DNA from: Mugil cephalus
Lineage: Eukaryota; Chordata; Actinopteri; Mugiliformes; Mugilidae
DNA: 64,000 nt
Assembly: GCF_022458985.1 (NCBI RefSeq)
Contig: NC_061772.1
Location: forward strand, 4,513,501 to 4,577,500
Direction of reading: 5' to 3'
Shown here: positions 25,191 through 36,620 of the stretch, one piece after another
Numbering within the stretch: position 1 is the first letter of the stretch
Layout of the letters: each line of letters begins with the position of its first letter
Position numbers and translations under genes: made by a program
Notes under the pieces: generated by a model
What the model was told of the DNA's origin: nothing
The model's database searches: none
What the model saw: only the letters and a program-made list of their open reading frames with translations

Positions 25191-27293
25191 ATTTTTTTAG
25201 CATCAATACAAATTATCTCCAGACACTTAACAAAATCTGGCCTAAAACCTTCAGAGCAATCGTGAAGTCAACGGTGGCAAGGAAAAACTGTATTTTAACA
25301 GGAAGAAACCTTGAGCAGAACACAGCTCATATAGAGGGACCCATCTGCCTGAGGCCAGTATGTGGCCTCCAAACAAACATGACTGCCCTCATATACAATA
25401 TATCCCAATGTGGACTACATGAGTACGCTACAGTTATGTGTGGATCCTTTGTACTATGATCCCATGTGGTGCCAAAAAGGAGAAAAGCAGGCTCAACATA
25501 TGTGTAATGAGGTGGACTACTTCAGTCGGCACATACAGAACGTAGGTCCAAGTTTCGATCATTCAAACTTCTGTTTGTATGAACCCTGTTTCTTCCCTTA
25601 ATTCACTGTAATATCAGGCTTGTGCGTAGGTGTGAAGCAGCTACTCAAGTGGTAGATTGGAACAATAACAAAAATTAGAATTGCAAAACATATGGTGAAC
25701 TTTTTAGTAAATGTTATTTATTGAGTTTAGCAGGTGACATTTGTAAGGACTGAAACATTTGTGTTCTTACGTTGTTTATGTGTGTTGTCTGACTTTCCTG
25801 GTGAGTGTGAATATGATTTTGTTCTGAAAGGTAAACGTAGTCCATTTCCATGGGTTTCTCCAGCAGCTTGACGTGGTGCTGCGTAGGCGAGCCTGATGAC
25901 CAACCTCTCTGTCCCATGTGGTGCGGAGGAGCACAAAGCAAAGGGAGAGATGATTGGTTTCCACCTGTGTGTGTGTGGGCGTGTCTGCGTGTGTGTCTTT
26001 TATTATGAGGTGTAGAATACGAGCTGGCAGAGGATGAAGGGCCTGCTTTTGACTTTCACAAATAAGAACAGAAGAAGGTTTCTGTCAGCAAATGACCTCC
26101 AGGTCCACAGCTGTGCACAACTGTACTCTCTGGAAACACACTACATGCATGCAGAGGTGGAGGGATGACAGGTAGTCTGAACTAGACTGAATGTTGTTCT
26201 TTCTCTGTATAGATGACTCCCCTCCAGTCACATGTATATCTAGTCACGCAGTGGGTCAATACATTCAGCCAGCAGACACTTTGGCAGATAGTGTTTAGGC
26301 TATGTGATACACAAATAGATGGGACACTCTATCACGAAGTCATTATCAGCAAAAATCTATGGTGGAGGTCTGGCGCCCTCTTCATTCACTTTCGTGTAAT
26401 ATTTAAAGTGAAAACTGCTTCTCCTAATGTCTTTATTAAATGAGATATAGCTAATTGTGGTGTCATGCATTGTGTTCTGTGTATTTGTTTTTCCTGAATA
26501 TATAATCAGTGTCCTTATTATGATCACGATCGGAAGAGAATCACTGCACAGATATGATGCTATTTACTGTTAAATATTAAATAAAATGAACGTGTTTACA
26601 TGCGTGCTCACTAAGTGACCTCGAACCCTAAAGTGCATCTAAGATGTGTAGAAAAGAAGAAAAAGTTAGTCTTGTGATCAGTGACAGCAGCGGTTTTGGC
26701 GAGTCATCTGTCAGCTGATGCCCTGCAGGAATTTTACTGAAGTCAAACTAGAACGAGTTACGGCGAGGAATAACGGAAGCGATACGGTGATTCCATCAGT
26801 ATAAAGGCGAAAAGAGGCAAGAATTCAGTATTTTAAAGTCAATTTTTAATCAGCTTTAGTCTCTCTCATAAAAACAATATCATTTCGATATGTTGGTGGT
26901 TCGACAGATTGGGCAATGTGTTGCTCTTTTTAAATGTTTTGTTTTGTTTTGAAAATTATAACCGGAAATGCTGTGGGTAATTTTGGGTCACTTGGTTTTA
27001 TTGCGACAACTCGTCAAATTAGATGGATTTCAGCTGTGGACAACTTTAATGTAGGAACAAGGCCACTAACAGGTAAAGAGGACCATATTTGTGATTTCCA
27101 TGTGGCGTGATGACAGTGAGACTGTACGGGAGCGCGTCACTGGGACTTTAACGCGTTTTAAACACTGCGCATCTACGGCTGGCATCAAGTCGGATGTCTC
27201 AGCCTCACGGCCCGTAGTTGTATATTCTTGTTTTTTTTAAATCTACTAATCTGTATCTTGACTAGTCCTCTTGCGAACCTTAACGAGACCCCC
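25191..27293. promoter_or_regulatory. Upstream region of lamin LIII (no coding exon seen)
   Basis: No coding exon was recognised. The 500 bp before the lamin ATG contain a TATAAA at 26800-26805 and a CpG-richer patch at 27110-27185. Either could belong to the lamin promoter, but neither can be assigned from sequence alone. Lamin genes normally carry their start codon in the first exon, so an upstream coding exon is not expected. Confidence 0.3.
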
Positions 27294-27688
27294 ATGGCCT
27301 CCGCCACCTCCACCCCCGCCGCCTCCGGCAGCCGGTCCAGCCGCTCCGTCAGTCGCCGCAGCACAGCGGCCGGCGGCCTGCCGTCCTCCAGCACCAGCCC
27401 GACCTGCATGTCCCGCATCCAGGAGAAAGATGACCTCCGGCACCTCAACGATCGCCTCGCCAACTACATCCAGCGGGTCCAAGAGCTGGAAAGCGAGAGG
27501 TCCTTCATGCTCATGCAGCTGGAGGAAAAGGATGAATCCAAGAGCCGGGAGATGGGCAACGTGCGACGGTTGTACGAGGAGGAGCTGGCCGATGTCAGGA
27601 AGTCCCTGGATGGTATCGCTGGAGAGAGGGCCCGCCTGCAGATCGACTATGGGAATCTCTGTGAAGAGTACAAGAAACTTCAATCCAG
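27294..27688 (+). CDS. lmnl3: lmnl3 coding exon 1: head and start of rod
   Basis: It encodes the Ser/Thr/Arg-rich head and coil 1A, and ends CAATCCAG|gtagga in phase 2. The 395-nt coding segment is GC-rich compared with the rest of the gene. The antisense and +1 frames are therefore long and open but spurious. Confidence 0.93.
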
Positions 27689-30600
27689 GTAGGAGAATTT
27701 ACATATTTGTCACTCCATCTCCATTCACCGCTAATGCAGACCAAGGCTAAGACCTGTCTAACATCTTAAAAGTTCCGGAATCATATACTTGATGTTACCC
27801 ACTAAGGCAACATTGACAGACACATGCAGGAGACTGGTCTGACAGAAAACTTGTTAAGATTGTTGGAGCATGTGGTTATTAAGCTGATCTATCTATCTAT
27901 CTCTCTGTGTCTCTCAGGAACCAAAAGAAGGAGAGCGATCTGACCAATGCTCTGGTCCAGTTGAGGAAAGCTGAGGCAACTCTAAACTCCAAGGATGCTG
28001 AGTACACCAAATTGCTGTCTGAGAACAGGAGACTCAACGAGGACTTTGCTGACCTACAAGGCCAGCTGGATAACGTATGACTTAAAACTAGATTTGAAAT
28101 GCTAGCATGTATGAGGAGTGCTATACTCCTGATGGGTTACTGTCTTAAAATAGCAGAGCACTGGATAAATGGTGAAGTAGCAGTGCTGTTATGATGGTGG
28201 CTCATTCTGAGTGTTACAGACCTATAGTCTACCGATGTGCTTCGCCTCGTTTGGCCTTTGCTTTGTTTTATAGTAGGAAAGTAGACTTGCCTTGTCTTCT
28301 GTCAAAGTGTGTTCCTTGAATGGAAAAATGTTGCCCTCCAGAATAGTTTTCACTGACATCCCCTCCACAACTGCCCGTTAGGTTATGGTAAGTTATAGCA
28401 GGGACTGTGTTGGAGAAGGGTCGGGTCAGAGGACAAGTGGTTGGTGAAGGTAAAGAGTAACTTGCATACATGACCGTGTAAAAGACCTCAACACAGTACT
28501 GACAACTCTACAGGTCTTTAATACAATATGCATCTAGTGTTGTCCATGCATAAATATCTAATGGCAACATTTGGAAGGATCGATATGTTTTGTAGAGATT
28601 CATGACTATCATATAATCAGCATAATATTTTGCTACATGACATGTTGTGTTTTTTTGGGAGCTAGAAGTGGCCATGTTTGTATTGGACAAGTGGAACTTG
28701 AAAGGAGTAAGGGATGGCCAAGGACCACTCATGGACACTAGTCACGAGCTAGTGACACTGAAGGCTTACACTGCTTTTCAGCTACATAGTTGTGGCTTTA
28801 ATGCCAACAGCCAAGCAAGGCCAGTTATTTTACCCATGAGGTGCTGTTGATGCGCTCATTGAAGAAATGTGTAAACTGGAAAAACTAATCCATATGACTC
28901 ACTGACATCTCAGCTCATCATTGGGGTGCTGGGGAAATACCTGAAAGCAGTCCAACTTTGCAGTGCATGTTTGGCATTAGTTTGTAGCGTCATATTTCGG
29001 ATTTCAGATTCTATTAAAAATGACTTGTGGCCTGTTGCTTTTTTGCTGGTATAGTGAAAACGGCACAACGCAGGTGTTGAAGATCGTTCACTGCCCTCTA
29101 GCCAGTGTCGACCAGCTCTGATCTCGCCTGCGTCTCATCCCCACCTCGTTTCACTTCCTACTATTTTTAGGCAGTGGGTCTGTTTTTATCAGAGCATCTC
29201 ATGTGTCTGGAGCATGAAGTTAGCTTTCCCAAGTTAACGCATGCCTGATATTAATTGTCAGTAAACTGTAAACATGTAGTCTTGTTGCTTTGGGTTGAAC
29301 TAGAGCAGCAGTTCTCTTTATGCTAAGCTATGGTATTATGTCTATATTTGACATGCATGAGCTTGATGTCCATCAACCCCATTAACTCACTCAGTATAAT
29401 GTGCATATTTCACAAAATAAATGAAGTATAAAGAGTACATTTTGTAAAGATGCATTGACAGAAATATTAAGTAGCTGTAGTATATACCAGCAGGAAATGT
29501 TGAGGAAAGGGTTAAAGAGTTTTTCTTGTAAGGGATGAAAGTCCAGCAAGATCTTAATGCTGTTAATGCTGACTAACTTCAAAACCCCAATAAATCCTTC
29601 AAAATGTTCCACATACAGTATGTGTACCAGGAATAAATGTTGTTTATTATGTGTGCTCGTGTGGTCACCAGGTAGAACATGTGCTGGCAGAGGCCAAGAA
29701 ACAACTGAGCTCTGAGATGTTGAGGAGGATAGACATGGAGAACCAGGTGCAAACACTCAAAGAGCAGCTGGAACTCCAGAGGAACATCAGCGAGCAGGTG
29801 ACACACACACACATCCTCTCTCAATCTCAACCCAGCTCTCGTCTTTCTGATTGCACTGTGCCACTGCGGTGCCATTTTACATGCCACCGCAAATTGTTCA
29901 CCATGACTTGATCTTCACAGGAAATCTTGGAGATCCGGAGTCGACATGAAAGCCGCCTAGTGGAGGTGGACTCCGGGCGGCGGAGAGAGTTTGAAAGTAA
30001 ACTTGCCGAGTCGATTCAGCAGCTGCGCCAGGACCATGAGGCACAGCTGCAACTGTACAAAGAAGAAATAGACAAAACGTTCAGTTCGAAGGTTCAAACA
30101 CAGAAAAACGTGATATTTTAAAAGCGTGTTTTCATCTCTTTTTGCACTGAATTCTTTTCCGTACTTTAGTTAGAGAACGCCCAGCGGGCTGCACTGGAGA
30201 AAAACGACGCTGCATCCGCTACAAAAGATGAATTGGAAACCACCAAGCTCAGAATGGAGACGCTCAGCTCCCAACTCCAGCAGTACCAAAAAGATGTAAG
30301 TTCACCATGTCACACAATCTGAAAAGATTTATTAACAAAAATAAGATCCCCATGGTTGAAAACTAGTTGAAATTTATGTGGACTGAAAGAAATCCTCTAA
30401 CACTGCCAGGAAACTGGTTAAATTCCACGGGGGAAAAAATAGTCCAGTCTGACCCACATGATGAATTGCCAAAGTGTGAAAACTTGGGTGCACTAGGGAT
30501 CGTGGTGCTTTAGTCACGGTCGTAGACATAACCCAACGCTGACACCCAGAACCAAACAGCAGATGGCAGCAATGTGCCAATGCACTTATATTTCTTAAGA

Positions 30601-33600
30601 AATTTCAGATTGTCGATAAAATGCTTTTTAAAAGTATAGTTGATTAAATGTAAACATCTTCATTATGTACGTCTCTGCATGAAAATAAAGGGAAAAATCT
30701 CTAGTTGCTGTTATTTGTAGGTTATTATGCTTGCTAATGCTAATGTTACTTTTTCAGCCCTCTTGAGATCAGATTGGACTGTATGTGATCCTTGAACTAA
30801 AACAAGTTGGATTTGTCCCTTTTTTTTGTGAATATTTTGATATACATTAAAGGAAAAACTTACAATTTATATTAAATTGACCTTTTCGGTTTCTTCCCAA
30901 GAGCTAAATACGACTGATTACCACTCTAAATATTAAGCTGCTGCCAACAGCCCCCTTCACTATCTCCAATATTCACTTTATCATCTGAAAAGTTGAGTGA
31001 AAAACAGAAACATTGTTTGTTATTTAGTGAGCCTCTGTGGCATTGGTAGACTGATTACGTTTGCTTTGGACAGAGCCATGGCAGCTGTTTCCAGTCCCTG
31101 TGCTAGGCTAAGCTAACCAGTAGCTTCTTGTGGGCAGCTCTGCAAGAAAGCAAATCAACAAAATGTCTCAAAGCTAGTCTTTTAAACACAGTTAAGTTCT
31201 TTGTATCTGGTGGTCTCCTAGTTTCTCCACACATTATCTATCTATTTTTCTCAGAAAATGGCGTTGGAGGGTCGCTTTCAGGATCTGGAGAGGACTCTGG
31301 ACAGGGAGCGGGAGGTTTGGCAGCAGAAGTTGAGTCAGAAGGAACAGGAGCTGCTCAACATGAGAAGTCAGATGTACACTCAGTTAGAAGATTACGAGAA
31401 CTTGCTGGACGTTAAGTTGGCTCTGGACATGGAAATCAATGCCTACAGGAAGATGCTGGAGGTAGAGGAGCAGAGGTACGGCTGTGATCCATGCACATCA
31501 TGCAAGAGTTGACCGATGGTTCATCCATTTCAGTGTCCACAAACAGAATGGTTTCAGTGCGTTTGGTGCTTTAGTTCTCAGGTGATTTTGTCATTTTTGC
31601 GTCAGGCTGCAGTTGTCCCCCAGCCCCTCACAACATGCACCCGTAGCCAGAACACAGGAACACAGCAGCCGCAAGCACAGAGGGAAAAAACGGAAACATG
31701 AGGGAGCCTCTGGCAGCTCTCCAGCCTATAAAATGTCCAGTCGTTCAACAGAGCATGGTGCAGTGAGCGTGGCAGAAATCGACATTGATGGAAAATATGT
31801 TAAACTGAAGAACAGCTCTGAGACGGTAAGGCTGGAACGCACCAGGAACATGGGCCTCTATAAGTTCTGTTTTTTCTGTTGGGGGTGTTTTAGTAAAAAC
31901 ATGACAATCGATTTAGTGCTTCAGACTAGTCAATTCTTGAAAACCTGCTATGTAATAGACTGGCAGAAAATGGCCCTAGTGACCTCACCAGGGTTATTTC
32001 AGCTTTAGCACTTGTGAGTTAGATCATATTCATGACATGCATCCAGATTCTGTCAGTGATGTGAAAGTTAAAACAGTATATGAATATAACGCGGATAAAG
32101 AGAAGAGTTTCACTGCATCCTTGACAATATTCTCTCATCAATAGTTCAGGTTTTCATACAATTTGGTCCATTCACCAATAAGCCACAACATTAACATTGA
32201 CAGGGGAAGTAAATCTCATTGAGATAGGCTTTTGAAACCTACTGTGTTCTGTATCACTTCATTTGTGAGGTGAATTGAACACATGCTGTCAATTGCAAGC
32301 AGCAGTTTCCAGATGAACGTAGAAACAAGTTCCTACTTAATTGATGAAGAAACGTCAAAGGGACAACCCACATCTGTTCAGCAAACAACTGACTTTTAAT
32401 TCTACCAGCGCCTGTTTATTATTAAAGCATATTCAAGCTCCACTTGTATAAAATAACTACTCGTATCCAAAAATATATGGTCCTGATGATATAAACAGAT
32501 CAATGTACTAATTTAGTTACATTTATTGTGACATGCATAGTCCCTATTAATCAACTGCACAAAGTGCCAGTAAATAGGGCAGCTTTAGCTTTAGGTAGTT
32601 TTATTTGAAGTATGAATACTGTGTTCTTCGGGGCATCAATATTCACTGTGTTATTTCTGCTGTCTTCTCTTTTCTGCACTTTCAGGAGCAGCCGTTGGGT
32701 GGTTGGGTTGTACGATGGATGTACCCAGATACTGCAGATGTCTCCTTCCACATCCCCTCCCCCTGTGTCCTAGCTGGTGGGCAGACACTAACGGTGAATA
32801 GTTTACTCTGTATCACAAACCCATAAGTATTACTGTTTGAGAGTGGGCTCTTAAGATGTGTGTACTGTGTGTGTTCCTGTCAGATCTGGGCAGCAGGTGC
32901 AGAGACAGAGGCTGATTCTGGGGACCTCATTCTGCAGGGCCACAGAAGCTGGGGGGCCATTAGTGATGTTAGGGTGATTCTTCTGAACTCCGACCTTGAG
33001 GTTAGTGACATTTGTCTTTGTCTGTTGTAACTACAGTCCATCTATATTTTTCTAAGAGGCTTGATCATTTTCTTGAAGACAAATCACTGAAGTAGTGATT
33101 ATTCTGGGCACTTGCCTGTAAATCTTTGATTTCTGGTCATCTTGCAATAAACGTCACGCAATGTGTTTTCAGGAGGTAGCAGAGCGCAGGGTGTGTTTAC
33201 AGGGCAGAGGTGACGAAGAAACTGAATTGGAGTTTGATGAAGAATTTGTGGCAGGTAGCGACATTCAGCGCTTTCGGAGACAGGTAAAGATGAAGTACCT
33301 ATCTAAAACCACAATATGAAGTGTGATGTGCTTTTACAGACAAAAACTCTTCAGTATATGAAATCTAATGTTATTGTTTTCCCTGCCTACACTGAAGCCA
33401 AAGAAAAAGAAGTGTTGTTCTGTGTCCTGAATTCAGGCCAGACAGCGTCCTGAATAGTAGGTGAGAAGAGTGTTGCCACCCACTGAGGCTATTCCACCCC
33501 GCTTATCTGCTTTTACATGGTGTGCATTGCACAAGATGCATGGCTCGTTTAATACGTGTTGGATTTGCTACTACCTTTATGATTTTAACACATGAATTTC

Positions 33601-35163
33601 CTTACTTGTGTCCCAAAGCTGTAACCACTACATGCCTTTTTGTCTCAATCAGCTGTTTAACCAGTTTACTAGGATCAAGTGTCCAACTGTCCATGCTTTC
33701 CATGGAGCTTGTGTGTTTAATGTAATAGCGAGACTGCACTTATATTGAGTAATTAGGTCAATGGAGCCCATCTGTAGGTCAGTGGACATGAGAGCAGTGA
33801 CATGGGGATTGATCATTGCAAATGATCAATCCCCATGTCATGTCACTCTCTAAATTTGCGGCTCCTAAAATGAAGTGTACATCTTGAACTGAATCAGATG
33901 ATTGTGAGAAGTCAATTTATTTTTCTTTCGCACTAAAATAAATATTGCCTCTGTTTAGGCTATATATTCTTGTTCTTGCGTGGGCTTTTGGATGCTAACT
34001 GGTGCAATGTAGTTTGGCCTACAGAAAGCTTTTAAATATCAAACTGTCCAGCTTTTAGAAGAGAGGTGTGCTGTTACTTTTCTTTGTAATATCCTTTTAA
34101 ACTTTTAAAATGTTTCACTTTTTTAAAAAAAATGATGGATTTCAATAGGCAGAATGTTCAAATCCTCTTCAAACCTGCTCCTCTTTTAATTTTCAGCTAC
34201 AGACCAGGGGCGGAGCTAGACTTCTAAACCAGAGAGGGCCAGAGGGTGGACAAGGCTTTTTAATGCTATATAATGTATGGGTGTTTAAATGTGACCCATA
34301 TTATGTATGAAAATATTTTCAGCACATATTAAATAACAAAATGGCAAATATTCAAAACACAAAATCCTTTATTGGAATACGGGCTGGGTTTGGAGCCCAA
34401 GTCTGTGCAGTGTGGTCCAACAGTGGCACCACACGCTGGATTCGGGTATCACTACTGTTTCTACAGCGTCAAATTTATCAGAAGAAACAGGAAAACGCAT
34501 TTTCTCCAGGAAATGCACATTTCTAGTTGCCTTTGTATTCTGTTGAACTGCCAGATGTCCACCATCTTGTGGATATTTGTGGCATTGCTGCTCCCATTGT
34601 CTGTGTGCATTTTCCCCACACAGGGCACATTATGCTTAACCCTTGTATTAAATGTGTCCAAAACAACACTGCCAGAAAGCAAAAATCCATAAATGTGCAT
34701 GGCAACGCAAAATTAAAACAATACAGTGTTAAATTCAAGTGGCTAACTCAGATTTCACAGAAAACGGTTCAAAATGGGTCGGTATCTGCTCCTGCGTCTG
34801 TGGCCTCATTTCCACTGCTGTAGAGAGATTTATCCAGGTTCCCTGAATCTTACCCTACATATTTGGAAAAACTATTTCAATTATTTGCCGATTCGGGCTT
34901 TTGCAGAAAAACACCCCACAGATTTACCTTTTTTTTTCCTTTTTTTTTTTTCACTCGCTTTTTTATACTGGAAAAATCTCTGAGCCCCGAGTTACATTCT
35001 GCCCCAGTTCTTTATAACTTCACCAGCATGTGTAGTGCTGCCAGACTAAGTGCCCTGATACTAATTGATTAAATGTGATAACACTGCTGTCTTTTTTTTG
35101 TTTGTTTGTTTGTTTTGTTGCCCTCAGGACCTGTCTAAGGAGGCCAGTTGTGCCGTCATGTGA
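27294..35163 (+). CDS. lmnl3: Lamin LIII (lamin B3), complete, two alternative CaaX last exons
   Basis: Type V intermediate filament protein of the nuclear lamina. Ten common coding exons plus one of two last exons give 594 or 595 residues. The head (residues 1-41) has a Ser35-Pro36 site placed like the mitotic CDK site of other lamins. The coiled-coil rod starts at [20 protein letters not shown] and ends YRKMLEVEE near residue 396. It is followed by LSPSPS (a second mitotic-site motif, 402-407), a basic nuclear localisation signal (RKHRGKKRK, about 421-429) and the immunoglobulin-fold tail domain (exons 7-10). Coding exon lengths 157, 126, 171, 126 and 221 for exons 2-6 match the conserved vertebrate lamin pattern. 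The start is the ATG in cccATGG. The LIII assignment, rather than B1, B2 or A, rests on the short tail and on two mutually exclusive CaaX exons, the known hallmark of amphibian and fish LIII. In those animals LIII is the main lamin of oocytes and early embryos. Confidence 0.93.
27918..28074 (+). CDS. lmnl3: lmnl3 exon 2 (157 nt, rod)
   Basis: Acceptor gtctctcag, donor GATAAC|gtatga. It reads [17 protein letters not shown] and onward, part of coil 1B. Confidence 0.93.
29672..29797 (+). CDS. lmnl3: lmnl3 exon 3 (126 nt, rod)
   Basis: Acceptor ggtcaccag, donor GAGCAG|gtgaca. It reads [19 protein letters not shown], with lamin coil 1B heptads. Confidence 0.93.
29921..30091 (+). CDS. lmnl3: lmnl3 exon 4 (171 nt, rod)
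   Basis: Acceptor atcttcacag, donor TCGAAG|gttcaa. It reads [19 protein letters not shown], matching lamin coil 1B and the following linker. Confidence 0.93.
30170..30295 (+). CDS. lmnl3: lmnl3 exon 5 (126 nt, rod)
   Basis: Acceptor gtactttag, donor AAAGAT|gtaagt. It reads [20 protein letters not shown], part of coil 2. Confidence 0.92.
30880..31150. repeat. Fish interspersed repeat fragment in lmnl3 intron 5
   Basis: It includes cagctgtttccagtccctgt and gctaggctaagctaacc, the wording of a repeat abundant in fish introns. An opposite-orientation fragment (cctagcttagcataagg, then actggagcc) is at 41272-41300. Confidence 0.45.
31255..31475 (+). CDS. lmnl3: lmnl3 exon 6 (221 nt, end of rod)
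   Basis: Acceptor tttttctcag, donor CAGAG|gtacgg. It contains the diagnostic intermediate-filament rod end [20 protein letters not shown]. Confidence 0.94.
31606..31825 (+). CDS. lmnl3: lmnl3 exon 7: NLS and start of tail domain
   Basis: Acceptor ttgcgtcag, donor GAGACG|gtaagg. It carries the LSPSPS mitotic-site motif, the basic nuclear localisation signal GKKRKH and the first strands of the Ig-fold ([17 protein letters not shown]). Confidence 0.92.
32686..32793 (+). CDS. lmnl3: lmnl3 exon 8 (Ig-fold tail)
   Basis: Acceptor cactttcag, donor CTAACG|gtgaat. It reads [16 protein letters not shown] and ends LAGGQTLT, equivalent to the GQ(V/T)(V/L)T motif of other lamins. Confidence 0.9.
32884..33000 (+). 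CDS. lmnl3: lmnl3 exon 9 (Ig-fold tail)
   Basis: Acceptor cctgtcag, donor CTTGAG|gttagt. It begins [11 protein letters not shown], the strongly conserved IWAAGAG-type lamin motif, and includes [18 protein letters not shown]. Confidence 0.93.
33173..33283 (+). CDS. lmnl3: lmnl3 exon 10 (acidic tail segment)
   Basis: Acceptor gtgttttcag, donor AGACAG|gtaaag. It reads [20 protein letters not shown]. The acidic stretch after the Ig-fold is common to B-type lamins. It ends in phase 0, so either last exon can be joined. Confidence 0.9.
33398..33430 (+). CDS. lmnl3: lmnl3 alternative last exon A: polybasic, Cys-Cys, CaaX = CSVS
   Basis: After acceptor ctacactgaag it reads [10 protein letters not shown] and stops (TGA). 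Four lysines and an additional cysteine precede the CaaX cysteine. For lamins it is established that CaaX farnesylation needs a second membrane signal, either a basic cluster or another cysteine; this exon offers both. X = Ser predicts farnesylation. A candidate poly(A) signal follows at 33937. Confidence 0.85.
   Translation, partial: PKKKKCCSVS
33798..33840. repeat. Perfect inverted repeat, 20-bp arms, 3-nt loop
   Basis: Left arm tgacatggggattgatcatt (33798-33817), loop gca, right arm its exact reverse complement (33821-33840). It lies in the 3' UTR of the CSVS form of lamin LIII and inside the last intron of the CAVM form. Transcribed RNA would form a long uninterrupted hairpin. Confidence 0.95.
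33937..33942 (+). terminator. lmnl3: Candidate poly(A) signal for lmnl3 isoform A
   Basis: AATAAA about 510 nt after the exon A stop codon. It would end the CSVS transcript before exon B. Not proven. Confidence 0.4.
34196..35090. repeat. Probable transposon-derived insert in the lmnl3 last intron
   Basis: Begins with caggggcggagctagac, wording typical of terminal ends of fish hAT-like elements. It continues with non-coding sequence containing several open but unrecognisable frames. No matching right terminal repeat was identified, so class and right boundary are uncertain. Confidence 0.3.
35128..35163 (+). CDS. lmnl3: lmnl3 alternative last exon B: CaaX = CAVM
   Basis: After acceptor ttgccctcag it reads [11 protein letters not shown] and stops (TGA). 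The frame is the one left by exon 10. It lacks the lysine cluster and the neighbouring cysteine of exon A, so it should attach to membrane more weakly. Two poly(A) signals follow within 280 nt. This is the second of the two CaaX exons expected for an LIII gene. Confidence 0.85.
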   Translation, partial: DLSKEASCAVM

Positions 35164-35417
35164 TTTTGTCCATCCACTGCTGGCCGTCATCACTATCTGG
35201 AAAACCCGGACCAGCTCCGGGCTTCAGAGTACAAATGTCAGCTGCTGTCTGGTTCTGGTGTTTCAACAAACTGACAAACTTCAATAAGACAGTGACATGT
35301 TAGTAAAGAGCTCCTATGCCTTAGCACAACCTTAACCTCAGTGTCCCTCACATTGCATTGCTCCAATTGCACATTGTAGGCTTTTCCTTGATTTAGTCTT
35401 ATTTAAATGTGTTGTGA

Positions 35418-35439
35418 AATAAAACTGTAACCTAATAAA
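35418..35439 (+). terminator. lmnl3: Poly(A) signals for lmnl3 isoform B
   Basis: AATAAA occurs at 35418-35423 and again at 35434-35439, about 255-275 nt after the CAVM exon stop, and probably ends the gene. Confidence 0.6.
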
Positions 35440-35554
35440 GTTTTCTAAACTATTATAGTTCAATCTAAAACTCCAAGTATGAATGTCTGTTTGTTTCAAT
35501 AAGGTTCTCCAAAAAGTGGTTGAGTGTAAGCGAGCAGGTTCGATCCTCAGTAAA

Positions 35555-35650
35555 ATGGAGTACACACTGAACAGTGCTTGAGCCAGATGACGATGATGTG
35601 CGATTGTAAAGGGCTGTGAGCAGATTAGCACTATATAAATGTAAGACCAT
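35555..35650. repeat. SINE-tail-like fragment
   Basis: It contains gattgtaaagggctgtgagcagattagcactatataaatg, worded like the 3' part of fish SINEs (…agcgctatataaatg). Confidence 0.4.
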
Positions 35651-36277
35651 TTCAAAATAAGATGCACATTCAGTTCTACTTGGCAAAATCTGAGTTGTGA
35701 CAAACCTGATTACTGCATTTTTGTCTTGATGAATCATTTTTTAGGTTGAGTGAAGATTTTTCTGTCTTTACCAACTGTCAGTCTCCTTCACGTTGTGTGT
35801 TTGTGTGTGTGTACCAGCTACACAGAACATTCCTAGAACACACACAAAAGCCGCATTATGTTACTAAATGCCAAAGTAAGATGTCATGTTGTCATTGTAC
35901 CAGCTAAACATTAGGTCAGCGTGGTGACGATAGCATGTGGCTCAAAGGTCCGTACAGCCTCAGACTGTGGTGTCTTGTTTCTAACGCTGGTAAATGATGA
36001 AGGACCTTCTGCTTTGGGTTCTGTATATAACAGGATACAGTTCTAGGTCTGAGCAAGATTAGGGGAGAAAGGGTGTAAAATAAACTAAATAGACATCCAA
36101 TATTGGATTGAAGGAATCTGAGAATGTCTGAAATGCCTATTAAATAAAAATCTTAAATTCCCAGTTACTAGACTGGACCAAAATTTAGTTAGGCAGTGAA
36201 TAGATTTTCTTTTACTACTTCCTTTTTCAGTTATTATTCATAGAAATAACCTAAAAACATTGTAGGTAACTGTCGTA

Positions 36278-36283
36278 TTTATT
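36278..36283 (-). terminator. Candidate poly(A) signal of the MARCH-like gene
   Basis: AATAAA on the minus strand about 340 nt past the stop. It lies roughly 840 bp from the lamin poly(A) signals, so the two convergent genes have closely abutting 3' ends. Confidence 0.45.
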
Positions 36284-36620
36284 CAGTATATAACAGGAAC
36301 AGGAACAAGTATCACTGTCTTTGGCTCAGATGTTGCTCTTCTTTGTTGGTCCCTGTTTTAGCATTGCAGCTGGAATGAAACCCTGAGATGACATTGTTAC
36401 TGAGGGCTCTAAAAAAAAATGAGAAAGCGCACCATTGCGAAAATGACTGGTGTCAGTTTTCATCTAAGTTAGACATTTTGCTCTGTTGTTCCACACGGGT
36501 TGAAACCGAAGGACCAGGAGCTGATGAAACAGTCTTCAGCCTCGGCTCTTGAAGGAGTCCACGCCATGCAAGCGTCTTGAATTATGTTGTCTTCTTTCTT
36601 TATGATTGTGGTACTGTAGT

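Noticed and set aside
27246..27683. Long antisense frame and a Pro/Ala-rich +1 frame over lamin exon 1
   Set aside because: They are GC-driven shadows of the conserved lamin head and coil 1A. Neither has splice partners or family resemblance.
33798..33840. Hairpin as a microRNA precursor
   Set aside because: The stem is only 20 bp with a 3-base loop and perfect pairing, shorter and tighter than typical precursors. Reported as a hairpin only.
34341..34983. Cluster of overlapping 60-106-codon ORFs in the last lamin intron
   Set aside because: Several frames on both strands are open at once in what looks like transposon-derived sequence. None has a recognisable domain.
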